From Paguma larvata (taxonomy: Eukaryota; Chordata; Mammalia; Carnivora; Viverridae), in assembly GCA_030068075.1 (NCBI GenBank), contig CM057843.1:35993332-36057331 (forward strand): a stretch of 64,000 nucleotides of DNA. Direction: 5' to 3'. The translations under genes and the position numbers were made by a program. Shown piece by piece: positions 44,240-56,361 of this stretch. The notes beneath the pieces are model-generated. The model was not told the origin of the DNA. It ran no database searches and worked only from the letters and a program-made list of their open reading frames with translations. The first letter of the stretch is position 1, and each line of letters opens with the position of its first letter.

Positions 44240-44700
44240 CGCTAAACACTCATTAGAACATTTCCGAGCTGCCCTTGCAAGGTCTCCAAACTTGCAGGCG
44301 CTCCGCTCACACCCAGAAAGCTGGTCATCGGATGCCTCGGATTACTCTTCTGTTCAATTAGTGAGCAAACAGCATCGCCCCACTGGTTTCCTTTGCAGGG
44401 GAGCGTGGAGCGTGCGCCCTGCACCCGCCAGCCACACCCACCTTCAGAGTCCTCTGCCGGCTCCTCTGAGCCCCTCACCGGAGCCACTTGCTTCTCGGGG
44501 ATTAGCGGCAGTTTCCTGAAACAGTGGTTCAAATCAATTTGCAGGGCGCCAGTTTTAATGAGCTGAGGAGGGGGAGAATACCGTGGATTCTGCAGGCTGC
44601 AGCTTCTGTTCAATGTAATTACCTCCCTCCGTGGATTTATAATCAGCCAGAGCTGGCTTCAGACAAAGGGGCATTTCATCACTTTCCCGAAGCGCTACGT
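44240..44700. promoter_or_regulatory. Candidate conserved non-coding block
   Basis: A repeat-free stretch of mixed composition with several homeodomain-type cores (CAATTAG near 44356, TGTAATTACC near 44615, TTTATAATCAGCC near 44636). It sits in otherwise GC-rich, SINE-bearing intergenic DNA. This looks like a distal regulatory element, but no conservation data are available here. Confidence 0.3.
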
Positions 44701-44959
44701 GCCTGCAGACCCGGACGTGCTGGAGTCGGCCCGCCGAAACTGACATACCCACGGCGCAGCTGCCAAACTGAGGGCTCCAACGGTAACGCCCAGCAAGGCA
44801 CAAAGTACTGGTGAATGCCGGGGAGCTGCGTGGAGTGGGTGGGGTGTCACCTGCCCAGCTGCCATCCGGCTACACTGCACTGGCAAAGGACGTCAGTGGG
44901 AAGGTGGGGGTGAAGTTTGAAGGTCCTCTCTCAATCCAAGCCTGGGAGCCAGCCGGCTC

Positions 44960-45400
44960 AGCAAGCGTCCGAGGGCCTGCTATGTGCAAAAGGCATAGGG
45001 CCAGTAGGTTCTGAGTCCGTAGGACATGACCTCTGCCACCCGAAAACTCACAAACTGGGGCTAATTCCAACTGGTGAGTATGGGAAGCGGAGTTTACAGA
45101 GTCTTGAATAGTGAGTAGAGCTCCCCCAAGAACACCTGGGGTTGGAGGGATGAGTGCTGAAGGCATGCGCCACACGAGTCAAGGGCTCATCCGGGGAAGA
45201 ATGGCAAGCGGTCTGTCTTAGTCCGCCGGGCGCAGGACTTGCGGCGGGGTCAGAGGGGCGCCCCCACAGCCCAGCTGAGAAGTTCGGGATGCGATGGGAA
45301 ACCACCGAGGGTCTCCGGAAAAAAGAGCGGCATGATTAGCTCTGCCTCAGAAAAGTAACTCCGGCTACAGTTGGTAGAATGGACTGCGGGGCTATGCAAT
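44960..45400. repeat. Ancient interspersed repeat (possible L2-type)
   Basis: It contains 'gggcctgctatgtgcaaaaggcatagg', 'aggacatgacctctgccac', then 'gatgggaaaccaccgagggt' and 'gcatgattagctctgcc', ending near 'gaatggactgcggggct'. These motifs follow a common old mammalian repeat, heavily diverged. Confidence 0.4.
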
Positions 45401-45452
45401 CAACAGACTCTAGGAATGACCCCTGAAAGTATAGTCTTGGGGCTACGCAATC

Positions 45453-45694
45453 AAGATGGGGTTCTCGGGGCGCCTGGGTGGCTCAGTCGGTTTGGCGGCC
45501 GACTTCGGCTCAGGTCGTGATCTCACGGTTCGTAAAGTTCGAGCCCCGCGTCCGGCTCTGTGCTGACAGCTCGGAGCCTGGAGCCTGCGTCGGATTCTGT
45601 GTCTCCCTCTCTCTCTGCCCCTCTCCCGCTCACGCTCTGTCTCTCTCTCTCTAAAATAAACATTAGAAAAAAATATTTTTTAAAGATGGGGTTC
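45453..45694 (+). mobile_element. CAN-SINE, sense, with 12-bp target-site duplication
   Basis: The body spans 45465-45682 and is full length. AAGATGGGGTTC flanks it at 45453-45464 and 45683-45694. Confidence 0.95.
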
Positions 45695-46986
45695 CATCTT
45701 TAAAGAGTGGATTTTCATCTGCTAGGGAAGCGGTTTGTTTGGACAACACACAAGTGGCAGAGTCCACTTCAGGCTGAGGGGTCTTCGGCTGCTTAAACCA
45801 ACCACGGGGGTGTATTTGGAGGCGGCAGTGGAACCAGCGCGTTCCGGCTCTCCCTCCACCGAGCCAGCTTCCCGTCCTTGGGCTTGGGTCCACACACAAC
45901 GGCCCCTGCCTCGCGGTTCGGATGAAATTATGAACTTTGGCACTAATATCCTTCTCAGAAAAATGCTTTGGGGGCACCGACGCGGCGCAGGGATGAACCT
46001 GAGAGAGGCTTCTCTGCATCTTCCCCCCCGAGGCGGGGCCTGGGTCCCTCGTCGAGAGCCGACAGCAGCCTGGGGGGACCCTCCAGATCCGCCTGATCTC
46101 TGTGTAGGGGGGGGGGGGTTTGCTCTTTCCCAAATCCAGAGAGGATGTGTCATGTCAGATCTATTCGGCTCACCGAAAGTGAGCTCCCTAGCTTAAAAAC
46201 GGACTCGCCGCTGAGGAATGATTACACATTGTCCTCAGGAAAGGATGACGGTCCTATCCACTTGCATGTACCAACTTCGGGCACAGGGTATTCGGGTTAG
46301 ATCTGTGAGGCCACAGTAATGAGATATTAAACATAAAACAGCCGGGGCACACAAAACATTCTGCGACCTGCTAACGCTTCTCAAAATCACATCACGGCGG
46401 ATGCGAAGAGTTACTTCCCCCACAAAAGTAAGACCCAGACTCAGGGCCATTTTCTGCTGAGCCGGCATTTTTGGGGGGGAGGGACGGGGAGAAGCAGCTG
46501 AATTAACGCTTGCCGCGCCACTGTGTGGGGTGGTATTATACCCGTATACTACATGGACATAAACCGGGCTTATGAGTTCTGAAAGAAGCTCCGGGCTGCG
46601 CAGACCCAGCATTAACAAGCGCCTTCGGAGATTTCTCCCAATTCCTTACGTCTGTGCTGGACATCGACTTGGGAAGGAAGGGCGGGCGTTCTCGCCGACC
46701 CCTTGCGGGTAACACTTGAAGCCTTTAGGTCTTTGCTACTGCCGGGGTTCGGAGATTTAAGTCAAGTCGCAAACTTCCAGAAACTCCAGAAACTCGTATG
46801 AATTTTGCAAATTAACACGCGGTTGTTACTTTGGGCTCGTGTCACTGACTAGGATCGTAAGCAAAGGTCGGGGGGGGGGGGGGGGGGCTGCCGTCGGGCC
46901 TCTGATCATAAAAGTGAAAAGTAAAAGGAAGCAGAGAATTGCGGTCCGCACGTAATAAACACGTCTCCGAATTATTAAAAAGGCAT

Positions 46987-46992
46987 TTTATT
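46987..46992 (-). terminator. HELZ: Distal polyadenylation signal AATAAA of HELZ (TTTATT on + strand)
   Basis: A minus-strand AATAAA in TTTATAATAAAATGCC, followed by TTTTTAATAATTCGG and then a GTG/TTT-rich stretch. It lies at the compositional boundary between the AT-rich UTR and GC-richer intergenic DNA, about 7.6 kb after the stop. Confidence 0.7.
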
Positions 46993-49117
46993 ATAAATAC
47001 ATTTTAGTTGTAGCAGTAAAATACATTTTGTGTTACCATGAATCTTTTAAGACAAAAGAACTTCACCTGAGACAATGATCACAAGGTAAGAACTGGAACC
47101 CCCCCACCCCCGCCCCCAGATGGAAAACTTGTTCTAAGGAACCAAAGCAGCTAAAGTAATTCCAAAACCTGGTTAGGAAACAAAACGATTAAAAAAAAAA
47201 AAAAAAAGGAAGAAAATAAAGGCCCTAGAGAGCGGCTTTGGGGTTATTTTATGGTACAAAGTCATTTTTACTTTTAAGGATAAACTCTTTAGGTATCAGA
47301 ACCTCTCAGATGAGGTATTGTGAACGGCAAAGAAAAAAAATAACTGCTATAATTTTGCCAGAAATTGTGATTATGCGATGGCTGCACAACGGGTCCTTTG
47401 AAGAGGTGGAAAGAGACCATCTCGTATCTAGCCTCCCTTCTGGAAGGCTTGACAAAAATAAGACGCCGTATGAATTTGCTAAGTAATTGATTGTACGAAG
47501 TTAGCAGAACAAGAAATGGATTTTTAAAGCATGAAAACAAAACAAACAAAAATAAAACCACCACCTGTCACTAATAACAGGACCCATTTAATAAGATGCA
47601 AAACCCATTACCTTTATAATTTAGAGGAGAGGTATTTTAATCACCATCTTTACCTAGGATACAACTACTACATATAACCAGTACCTTCATGGGTTCCAAA
47701 GAATCGGGTCGGATGACCGGCACAGAAAGCGGATACAGTACAATGTCATATACGTGGATTGACAGGAAGCAGGCATGGTCCGGATACATGGAAATCCGAG
47801 ACCCTTCCTCCATGTGGGAGGGGGAAACTGAGAACCCTTCTCAGGCGGAACCCACACGTTGGGACTTCGACCTGGACACAAGAGCCCTCTGACCCGCTGA
47901 AAGACAGACAGAGGTCTTTGCAGACAAGGCATCGTGCAAAGCAAAATGTAAATAACCCAGAGCTGCCTGTGGGTTGGAAAGGGACAAAGCAACCTGTGCT
48001 GAACGTAGAAACAATCACCACTGAAGGTAACCGAGCCTTTCAAGGAGGAAGTACTGTGTTTGAAGAATTCCAAAGCTGGGCGCTCTAGGATGCTTATCAC
48101 GTGCGCTTCTACGTCTAAGCCATTCTAGAATCTATTACCTTAAGAGATCTGTTCTCTTTCTAATATCTCAGTTAATTCGAAGCTGAGCTAAAAACCAGAG
48201 GCAGAGCCCAAAATCCCTCAAGCTGCAGTCCGGGGGGGAACATGAACAATAATGACGGTAATCTATGAATTTTAGAAAGACTTGTCTTTCTAGACTTGTC
48301 TTTTAGAAAGATTTATTTTATTATAGGCAGTTTCTTTCTCAAAAATAACTTGCTCGTCCATGTGCACCTATGGGTCATGAATAACTCATGCTGTGTAGCT
48401 GGTAGATCCCCCCCCAAAACTGTTTTTGCAAACATAGATGGATTTTTTTTTAAGTAGCAAAGCGATCAAAAACAATTATCAACTTTCTGCCACATATAAC
48501 ACTTCAGGCTCCCCTAACACCTGCCAGCGTGGCAGAGAATCCAAATTAACTTTGTTAACCTGAGAAACACATAATTTGAAAAGCAAATCCTGTACCTTCA
48601 TCCCCACCCCACCCCCACCACCAAAAAAGCCATAAAAACTACGAACACATCACTTGGGGATCATCTATGGTTTCCCATGCTCCGTGTCACTGCCATCCTA
48701 AGACAGGGCCTCCTGTACTTGGTGCCTCTCGTGACGTTCTGATGGCTTCCTTTTTACAATTCTCCTCTCCACGTGTACGGATCAAGACCAAGTCTAAACA
48801 CACCGAACAAATGCACAGCTTCCAGAACAAAGCCTAGGCTGCAGGGTACACAAAACCAAAGTCACCCTAGAAATGAATGAGTGCCTGCACCCTAGTGTGG
48901 ACCTTTAGGGGGGTCGGCAGTTGGGGAGGGGGGGAGTGGCAGCCGATCTAGAGACTCTCGTCACCCCTTAGAGATCTTTCTCCACGCACGTTCCACTCGT
49001 GGCATCGGAATTACTAAAACGTCTCAAGGGGCTGAGTTGTTTATGTTGAGTAAAGAAATGCATGGTTAGAAAGACCTTCAGACTTTCCCTACACCAGGGT
49101 CCCTACACGCTCTCTAA

Positions 49118-49260
49118 GCGTGGTTCCCGGACCAGTGGCCTCAGCACCGCCGAAAGATCTCTTAGAAATGCCAGCGATCAGGCCTCGGCCCGGGACCCGA
49201 AGCTCGGTGTTAGGGTCCAGCGGTCCGGATTCCAGCAAGAGCGCCAGGGCATTCTGCTGC
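49118..49260. repeat. MER5A-like (hAT-Charlie) fragment
   Basis: The motifs 'cgtggttcccggaccagtgg', 'cttagaaatgccagcgatc' and 'ggcctcggcccgggaccc' parallel the MER5A consensus (TGTGGTCCCCGGACCAGC, TTAGAAATGCA, CGGGCCCCACCC). It sits inside the HELZ 3'UTR and is locally GC-rich. Confidence 0.55.
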
Positions 49261-50846
49261 TGGCCGAAGCCCGAGAACCCCTGCCCTCCCCGGCTCGAAC
49301 TTCTAAAATCTTAAAACAGGACAGATTTTTAAACAGACGCTCTTGGGTGACTTCTGTGTTCAAACTATGCAATTTGCTACCCTCCTTTTACTTCCCAAAC
49401 ATCGAAAAAAAGTGTTAATGAAAAAATTCATTTTGAAACACCAAATTTTTTTTAAAAAAGTAGTATCGATTTCCCCTCCTCGACATAGTTCTAAGGCAGG
49501 CAGTCACATGCTAGGATGCAAAGAAGACATAGAAGAGGGCTCCGACATGAGGTGGGAAATAGGTAAAGACATCCCAAGAACAGAATGAAAATCCATAATA
49601 TTGTTTAATGAACTCATAGAATTATATAAAACTTACTATGCTTTATGCTTAATATTTGTATCAAAATAAAATCTCTCTGTTGAACAACTTGCAAATAAAG
49701 TCTGGCCTAGTACTCTGATTACTGAAACTATATGTATATGAATGTCTCTGGGTTTTCTTCCCGCTTCGGTTCGAGAAGCTTTAGACTACTGTATAACTGG
49801 GTTTGGGACTTAACCCCAGCTCACGTTAGTAAGTCTAGATTCTTCTATCAGGTACCTCCCTTCAAAAAAAAAGTTAGAAACTCCTGTGGCTGTTTCCTTC
49901 AAGTTTATTCCAAAGTAGATATTTTCCATCATTGCTAAAATTTCAAATGTTACATTAAAAATGCCTCATTTTTAATGTTTGATAGTCTAGTTTAAAGTAA
50001 TAACAATACATTTTTCTGAATGTGTCTTAGAAGAATGTTAAATGTTAGTAAGATTCACTCCTTTTAACAATGGTCTTGCGATTGCTAAGGAAACAGATGG
50101 ACGAAAGTAGTAAGTGTGAAGTTAGCAGCTTTACAGTAAAATCTCGGCAAATAAATATCCAACTGCAAGTAGAAGGGAACTGCGAGACGCCGAATAGGAC
50201 GAGCACTCTGAGGACGAGCATGCCACTTACTCTTTCGCGACGGCCGGCATCTTTGTAACGCGACGGCAGCACTATGTGATATTCTGAACAAGAAATCATA
50301 GAACGTTATCCATTATTTCTAATGATTGGGTGGTTCGTGGCAAAGAGGGGAGAGAAAAATCAGATCTAAGAACACATTGACTTTGAGATTTAGGGAGATA
50401 CGTAGGGCGGTGGGAGAAATGAAGGGTTTTCGTATGTTAGGGGGATGGCTTGCAGGAAATCATCGTAAATCACGGGAAATCATGAAAAGACAAATCCCTA
50501 CCGTTGTGGGGCTAGAAGGGAAAAGAACATGGATGGTAGCCTAAACAACATTTTAAGGCCGCAATTTGTATCTTGCAATCTATTTAAAGGTTTCAATCAT
50601 GGATTCTTAACTTTTTCTGGGATTACCTTTTTAAGGACAACTCCAAAACGAAACATTATCTAAGTACAACAGGTGTCTCTGTTTAAACGACTATTTCAGC
50701 AAATCTACTTTTCTTAATAACAAGAGCTGAAATCTAAAATTTATCTTGAAACTGTCCACATCCTGGCTCTCAGGACCGGGTGGCTCTCTCCAGCCAAGGT
50801 AGCTAGAGATACATTCTTATATGCTTATAGGTTTGCTCTCGAGATG

Positions 50847-50854
50847 TATTTACA
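50847..50854 (-). promoter_or_regulatory. HELZ: Pumilio-type element in HELZ 3'UTR
   Basis: The minus strand reads TGTAAATA, matching the PUM1/2 consensus TGTANATA on the HELZ sense strand. Single motif match; binding is inferred. Confidence 0.35.
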
Positions 50855-51726
50855 TGAAAAATATTCAACGCGTAAAGGAACTACACTAGAACAAGGTAAC
50901 ACTATATGTTAACTATCTCAAAGTGAGGAAATTCAGTTCGCTTTCTCAGCGATTTCGGTGCCTCCATAAACAAGGAAACTATTTTTCACAAATAGGTCTC
51001 GGAGACTGCTGTGTTTCATTAGGTAATGCTTATTCGGTGGGAATTGTGCGTATTTTACTTATTCTGCAATTCTTTGAACTGAGAAGACCAACTGATGTTT
51101 ACACTGAACCTGAACTTATTCTAGAATCTCTCTTGAAAAAAAACCACCACACGAAGCAGTTTGTTACTTCACATGCACGCAATGACCTGCATAGAAGGCG
51201 TTTCTGTCTGAGGAAAGGAAAATTAAGGTCATGTTAGTTTAAACGGTCAATGATTAACCACTGATCAACCAGAAACAAAGCTCTGCTGTCACGGTTTGGC
51301 AAGGCATGTGCCAAAATGGCAACCAAAGCCCCTTTTAAAAGCCACACCAGAAAATATCCACATTACACGGAATCGCGAGGTTTTTCAACCCTTAAAAAAG
51401 TTCATTTTTAGATCAGGAAAGAAAAAAATCCTTTAGCATAGTTCCTCTACAAACTCTATGAGCCGAAAGAATTTCTTTAAGGTTAAAAAAAAAAAAGAAA
51501 GAAAGAAAGAAAGAAAATCTCAAGGAGTACTGAAATTGAAAAGTGAGATGAATTTAGAAAAAAAAAAAAAAGCCTGGCAAGAAAAAGGAGAAACCTCAGA
51601 GTGATACAAAGAACAGAGAAGTAGAAAGACATCCTGGGAACAATTACCTTCACGTAAAGGAAATCTGCACTGGAAGGAAAGGAAGCTGGGAACACTTGGG
51701 ACCATCCAAGAGCTAACGTCAAGCTT

Positions 51727-51730
<4 letters not shown>

Positions 51731-51758
<28 letters not shown>
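51731..51758. repeat. A homopolymer (about 27 nt)
   Basis: An uninterrupted A run on the + strand, so U run in HELZ mRNA. Similar runs lie at 54042-54070 and 53796-53814 (the last next to a short CA tract). Likely length-variable. Confidence 0.85.
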
Positions 51759-51759
<1 letters not shown>

Positions 51760-54120
51760 CAGTTCCATCTGAACACTAAGGTTGAACCTAGCACGGAAGT
51801 TGCTTTCTCAGTCTGCTTTGTGGGCACTTGTTAATTACTACCCAAGGAATTCCCGGACAGCACGAGAGGGACTCAGAAGCCACGCCTCATGTCGACAGAA
51901 ACCTACGATGGTTCCCGCGGTAAGACTTGCTCAGAACCATTACGCCATGTGACGCAGAAATAACAGATTCAGAGCTCGCCTGGAGCCGAGATGGCATTAA
52001 GTAACACTGAGGAAGAGTCAATGTGTGAGAATACACATTCAAAGCAGAATCTAAAAGGACAGAAGATGGAAACGATATCCAGATCCTTGACTGGCTGTTA
52101 CCAACTATGAGGAGAAGAGGACCAATCGAACACAGCAGAGCAGGGAACTATTAAGTAGCTATTATTTTTAGGTTTTTTTTGGAAATAACTTCTTAGAACA
52201 GGGGTGTCACAACAACTTAGCAGCTTCCTTATCCCAAGCTTCCAACGTCGGTATACTGATATAAAGTGGTGGGGGCGGGCACCTGACCTCTTTAAATATA
52301 AATACAAATAATTTAAAACTGGTATTTTTTTAAGGTTCAAGTATGGAAAACAGAAAATTAGGCAATGACTCCATGACGAGGGATTAAGTAAAAGCTCTGA
52401 CGTGCCAGTTCTGTCTTCATATTATCAAAATGTTCTCAAACATTTATCTGCCTTGCATTGTGGGGGAGGAGAATCCTGGGTGAAAAAATCATTTTTCATA
52501 GACCTCCTCCCATCGGGAAGATCCGATTTTCATTTGGGCTCTCTCTTGAGTTCCGTCACAGAGTCGAAACACAACAACTTCCTGTGACTGACGTTACGGT
52601 GAGCAAAACGTGATATAGTTAAAGGTCTGACATCATATGGAGAAAGTGCGGAGCTGGAACTTGTGGGCTCTGTTTTCCGACCGTGGTTTCTACTAACCAT
52701 TAACACGCCTGCGGTCCACGGGTCGCCCCTCCACCGCCTCCCACGGAGACCCGTGGCCTGTCGCCGAAAGCCACAGACAAATGACGGGCGCCCGCTCTGA
52801 GCAGAAAGACAGACCCGAAGGAAACGCTGCTCGTGCTTTTCCTGCGGGCTCGCTAACCCTGAACCGAAGGCCTTCTCTCCTCCTAAGCTGCCTGCGGATT
52901 ACAGGGAGCTGGAGCCGGCCCACAGCAATCAAGCTCCGGTCACGGAAGAGATGCGAGGAGTTTCCTTCACCCTGCCACCGCGTTTCAACCCCACTGCAAA
53001 AACTATGCTGTGCATACAGGATGGCCTGTTCAAAAGTAGTCCTCCAAAAAACCATCTTTGAGTGGACCATCAGATTCACTGGTTCGTTAGCAATGTTTCC
53101 GAACCTTATTTAAAAAAAAAACAAAACAAAAGAAAAAAAACGCAAAAAACAAACAAACAGACAAGTTATATTGTAGTTTCAAGACATCTCTGAAGTATAA
53201 AAAGTAGGGCTACCCAATCAGGAAAACGGTAAGGACATGCATTCTTTCAAGTGTGTTACAAGACCACAAGTTTTAAGAGGGTAAATGTTTTCCTTTGGAT
53301 TTTACCAAAGTTCATTCAAAACAATTTTTAGACTGCAGAATATTTAAGATGGCTATTTAAATTTTATATTTTTATACAAGTTCAGCGGGATTATAAGAAT
53401 CGAAAGACATGGAAAACAAGGGTAGTTTTTCACCCCAGATTTTGAGGAATTTTGATACATGTTGGACAAACATTAGATTTCTTTTTAATGATGTTCCTCA
53501 AACAAAACAGCTAGCGAAATATTCGAATTGCCATGAATAATGTCACATTTTAATGTAAACATCAAATAAGGTACCAAAATTTGTACTGGAGGGGGAGAAA
53601 AAAACCCAAACCTTAAAGCGGCACAATTCTTTATACCACTGGAGGGGAAAGGGGGGAGGAGAAAGCCAGATTACAAACATTTACACATGCATAGTGAGAA
53701 AAAAAGGATTTTACTAAATTCACGCATTTTTAAAATAGTTATCAAGTCTACTAAGCACCAACAATCCTAAAAATTTTTCAGCTTCATGATTTCTTTAAAA
53801 AAAAAAAAAAAAAACCACACACACACACACACTATCAAATTAACGTTAAAAACAAGCTTGAAGTACAGCTTGTCCAAAAAATAACTATGCCAATGTTTTT
53901 TCATGTTACAAAAAACAGTGGCATACAAAATACATCTGCAAAGAATGCCTTGAACTCTATCCTACGGTGGATGGAGGTTACAACAGCACGTCATACAGAG
54001 TCTAAAACTATAAAAGTTTTAGAATGCAGCATCTTGTCACCAAAAAAAAAAAAAAAAAAAAAAAAAAAAACAAACAAAAAAAAATTAATAGAACTTAAAG
54101 TATTTAGAAGATGCTGCCCC

Positions 54121-54126
54121 TTTATT
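54121..54126 (-). terminator. HELZ: Possible proximal poly(A) signal of HELZ
   Basis: Minus-strand AATAAA within AAAATAAAGGGGC, about 480 nt after the stop. If used it would give a short-3'UTR HELZ isoform. Downstream sequence includes a long U run, which is compatible but not decisive. Another minus-strand AATAAA lies at 48312-48317. Confidence 0.35.
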
Positions 54127-54607
54127 TTAAAAAATTTTAAATGAATTTAAGCAAAAATAACATACATTTTGTACATCAACTGGCCATTTCTGGTACAGAA
54201 ACCCAGCTTATGGTAATATTATCGAATAAATGTAAATGCTACTTACAATTTTTTTTCTTTTTAAATACATTTTAGACAAAGTTTTTTTTTCTCTTTTTTT
54301 TTTTATAGTTGCACAATTAACTCTTAGCTGCTAGCTTGATGCAAACGTATGTAACAATACACAAATTTAAAAATATTTTTTATTCTACATAAAAGCTGTC
54401 CAAAGACTCACGTCAAAAATGCAAAATAATGGAATATACTTTTAAAAAATTAGTTGCAAGTCTAGCAGCAAAGCAATTAAGTGAGAACGTATTTAATATT
54501 AAAACAAAGGGAACTGTGCATCTCTAGATGAAGTCCGACTATCTTAGTTCTACTGATACAAACAGAAATCAAAACATTCGCCCTTGCGGAGGGGGAAAAA
54601 AAAGTGA

Positions 54608-54945
54608 TTATTTAAAATAGGAGTAAAAGCCATTGCTGCCCGAGCTGCTCCCCAGGCTAAGTTCCTGGAACAGAGACAGGGGGTCGCTACTCTTCTTGGC
54701 CTGCTCGGGCTGGGGCCTGGGCTTGGGAGGGGCCCGCAGGGCGCTGGCGTAGGACATGGCGGGCTTGCTGCCCCCCGCGCCCTGCGGGCCACCGCTGCCG
54801 GCCGACTCGGCGATCTGCTTGTTGGGCATGAGGGGGGGGAACTGGCCGAGATGCTGCAGCACATTATAGTTGAAGGAACTGGACACCTCCAGGTTCTCGG
54901 ACTTCAGCTGGTCCTCGGGGGGGTCGGCGGTCTTGGGCGGTGGAA
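54608..54945 (-). CDS. HELZ: HELZ last coding exon (C-terminal 111 residues and stop)
   Basis: The final coding exon of HELZ, an SF1-type RNA helicase with a zinc finger and a long disordered C-terminus that associates with the CCR4-NOT deadenylase and PABP and promotes mRNA repression. Acceptor CTTTTAG|TT on the minus strand; the two first bases complete a Val codon begun in the previous exon (phase 1), giving RELI-V-PPPKT. The peptide is low-complexity, rich in Pro, Ser and Gln. It includes [34 protein letters not shown] and a terminal [21 protein letters not shown] before TAA. Only the disordered tail lies in this window; the helicase core is upstream, to the right. The reading frame is intact. 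Confidence 0.95.
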
Positions 54946-55488
54946 CTAAAAGCAGAGAACAGGGACACGGATTTAAGGGCGCGCCCGGCGAGACTCGCGC
55001 ATCTCGTGAGCTCAGGGCGTCACAACTGGTTCTCGTCCCCAGGAACCCCGTGACAGTAGAGCCCCAAGGACAGTCAACTCCCGCCACAGAAGGCTGAAAT
55101 CACAACACATCCGATCAAACTTCTCCGTCTTATTAATACTTGCAAAAGAACTGACTGTGTAAACCGGAGTAGCTAACACAGAAAACCTAAAGGTCAAGTC
55201 TGAAGGTCTGCTTCACGAAACTGATTTTATAATTGTACATTTCGGTATTTAATATATTAACTGCTCAACCTTACGTGTTCTTTCTTAAGTAAAAAGGAGC
55301 TGCATATGCAGACTCCTGGTCAAAACAGCTTTTGTTATTAACCTAAGTAATAGTATCATTGGATTCCATTTCTTAAAATTGCTCTCTTTTCTTGTAGTAT
55401 ATAAGAAAACATAGAATGAAGGAGGGGAGAAACAACTATAAATTTTACTTCACATTTCCTATATGTAATCTGATTTTTAACGTCCTTT

Positions 55489-56361
55489 AAAATTTGACCC
55501 CACTTGAACAGAACTACCGTATGACCCAGCAATTAAAACTGGGAGGTATCTATCCAAGACACAGAGAAGTGCTGTTTCAAACGGGCACATGCACCCCAAT
55601 GTTTATAGCAGCGCTATCGACAGCAGCCAAAGTATAGAAAGAGCCCAAATGTCCACTGACGGATGAATGGATAAAGACGACGTGGTATACATAGGCAACG
55701 GAGTATTACTCAGCGATCAAAAAGAACGAGATCTTGCCATTGGCAACAACGTGGATGGAGCTAGAGAGTGTTCGCTGAGTGAAATAAGTCAGAGAAAGAC
55801 AAATATCACCTGACTTCACTGATATGTGGAACTTAAGATACAAAACAGATGAACATAAAGGAAGGGAGACAAAAATAATATAAAAACAGGGAGGGAGATA
55901 AACCGTAAGAGGCTCTTAAATGCGGAACAAACTGAGGGTCGCTGGGGGGGTTTTGGGTGGGGGATGGGCTAAATGGGCAAGGGGCGCTAAGGAGGGCACT
56001 TGCCGGGATGAGCACTGGGTGTTCTATGTAAGTGATGAATCACTAAATTCTATTCCTGAAATCACTATTACACTATATGTTAACTAACCTGGATGTAAAT
56101 TTAAAAAAACAATAATGGAAGAAAAAAAAATTTTAAGTAAAATAGGGGCGCCCGGTTGAGCATCCAACTTCGGCTCGGGTCATGATCTCGCAGTTCATGG
56201 GTTTGAGCCCCGCATCAGGCTCTGTGCTGACAGCTCAGAGCCTGGGGCCTGCTTCAGATTCTGTGTGTGTGTCTCTCTTTCTGCTCCTACCCTGCTTGTG
56301 CTCAGCTCTCTCTTAAAAAGTAAATAAACATTAAAAAAATGAAATAAAATTTGACCCCACT
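55489..56361 (+). mobile_element. 5'-truncated carnivore LINE-1 with 16-bp target-site duplication
   Basis: AAAATTTGACCCCACT occurs at 55489-55504 and 56346-56361. Between them is about 620 bp of L1 end: the ORF2 terminal region (motifs 'cagcaattaaaactgggagg', 'gaatggataaagacgacg', 'ggagtattactcagcg'), then the 3'UTR ending 'atatgttaactaacctgg', then an A-rich tail. A CAN-SINE (56145-56345) sits in that tail, before the downstream duplication. The L1 is antisense to HELZ and cannot be autonomous. Confidence 0.95.
56145..56345 (+). mobile_element. CAN-SINE in the L1 tail, head-deleted
   Basis: The head reads GGGGCGCCCGGTTGAGCATCC, so the GGGTGGCTCAGTC segment is missing. The rest of the body is normal and ends AAGTAAATAAACATT then an A-run. 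It inserted into the poly(A) tail of the L1, a typical A-rich target. Confidence 0.92.

Larger units (their letters stand above)
35201..46964. other. CACNG1-HELZ intergenic region (convergent 3' ends)
   Basis: About 11.8 kb between two converging genes. It contains CAN-SINEs, two nested-insertion sites, an inverted L1 fragment, MIR and unnamed relics, and one possible conserved block (44240-44700). No coding exon is recognised. Stretches such as 39050-40980 and 43080-44240 show nothing I can support beyond GC-driven open frames. Confidence 0.7.
46965..54607 (-). other. HELZ: HELZ 3' untranslated region (about 7.6 kb)
   Basis: The region runs from the HELZ stop (54608-54610, - strand) to the inferred cleavage site just past the AATAAA at 46987-46992. 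It is clearly more AT-rich than the intergenic DNA to its left, which marks the boundary. It holds many A/T homopolymers and no CAN-SINE, although the flanking DNA carries one every 1-3 kb. The long 3'UTR agrees with what I recall of HELZ transcripts in other mammals. No protein-coding frame is supported within it. Confidence 0.75.

Noticed and set aside
47238..48100. Short open frames in the HELZ 3'UTR
   Set aside because: Under 140 codons, on both strands, with no recognisable domain; expected by chance in a 7.6-kb UTR.
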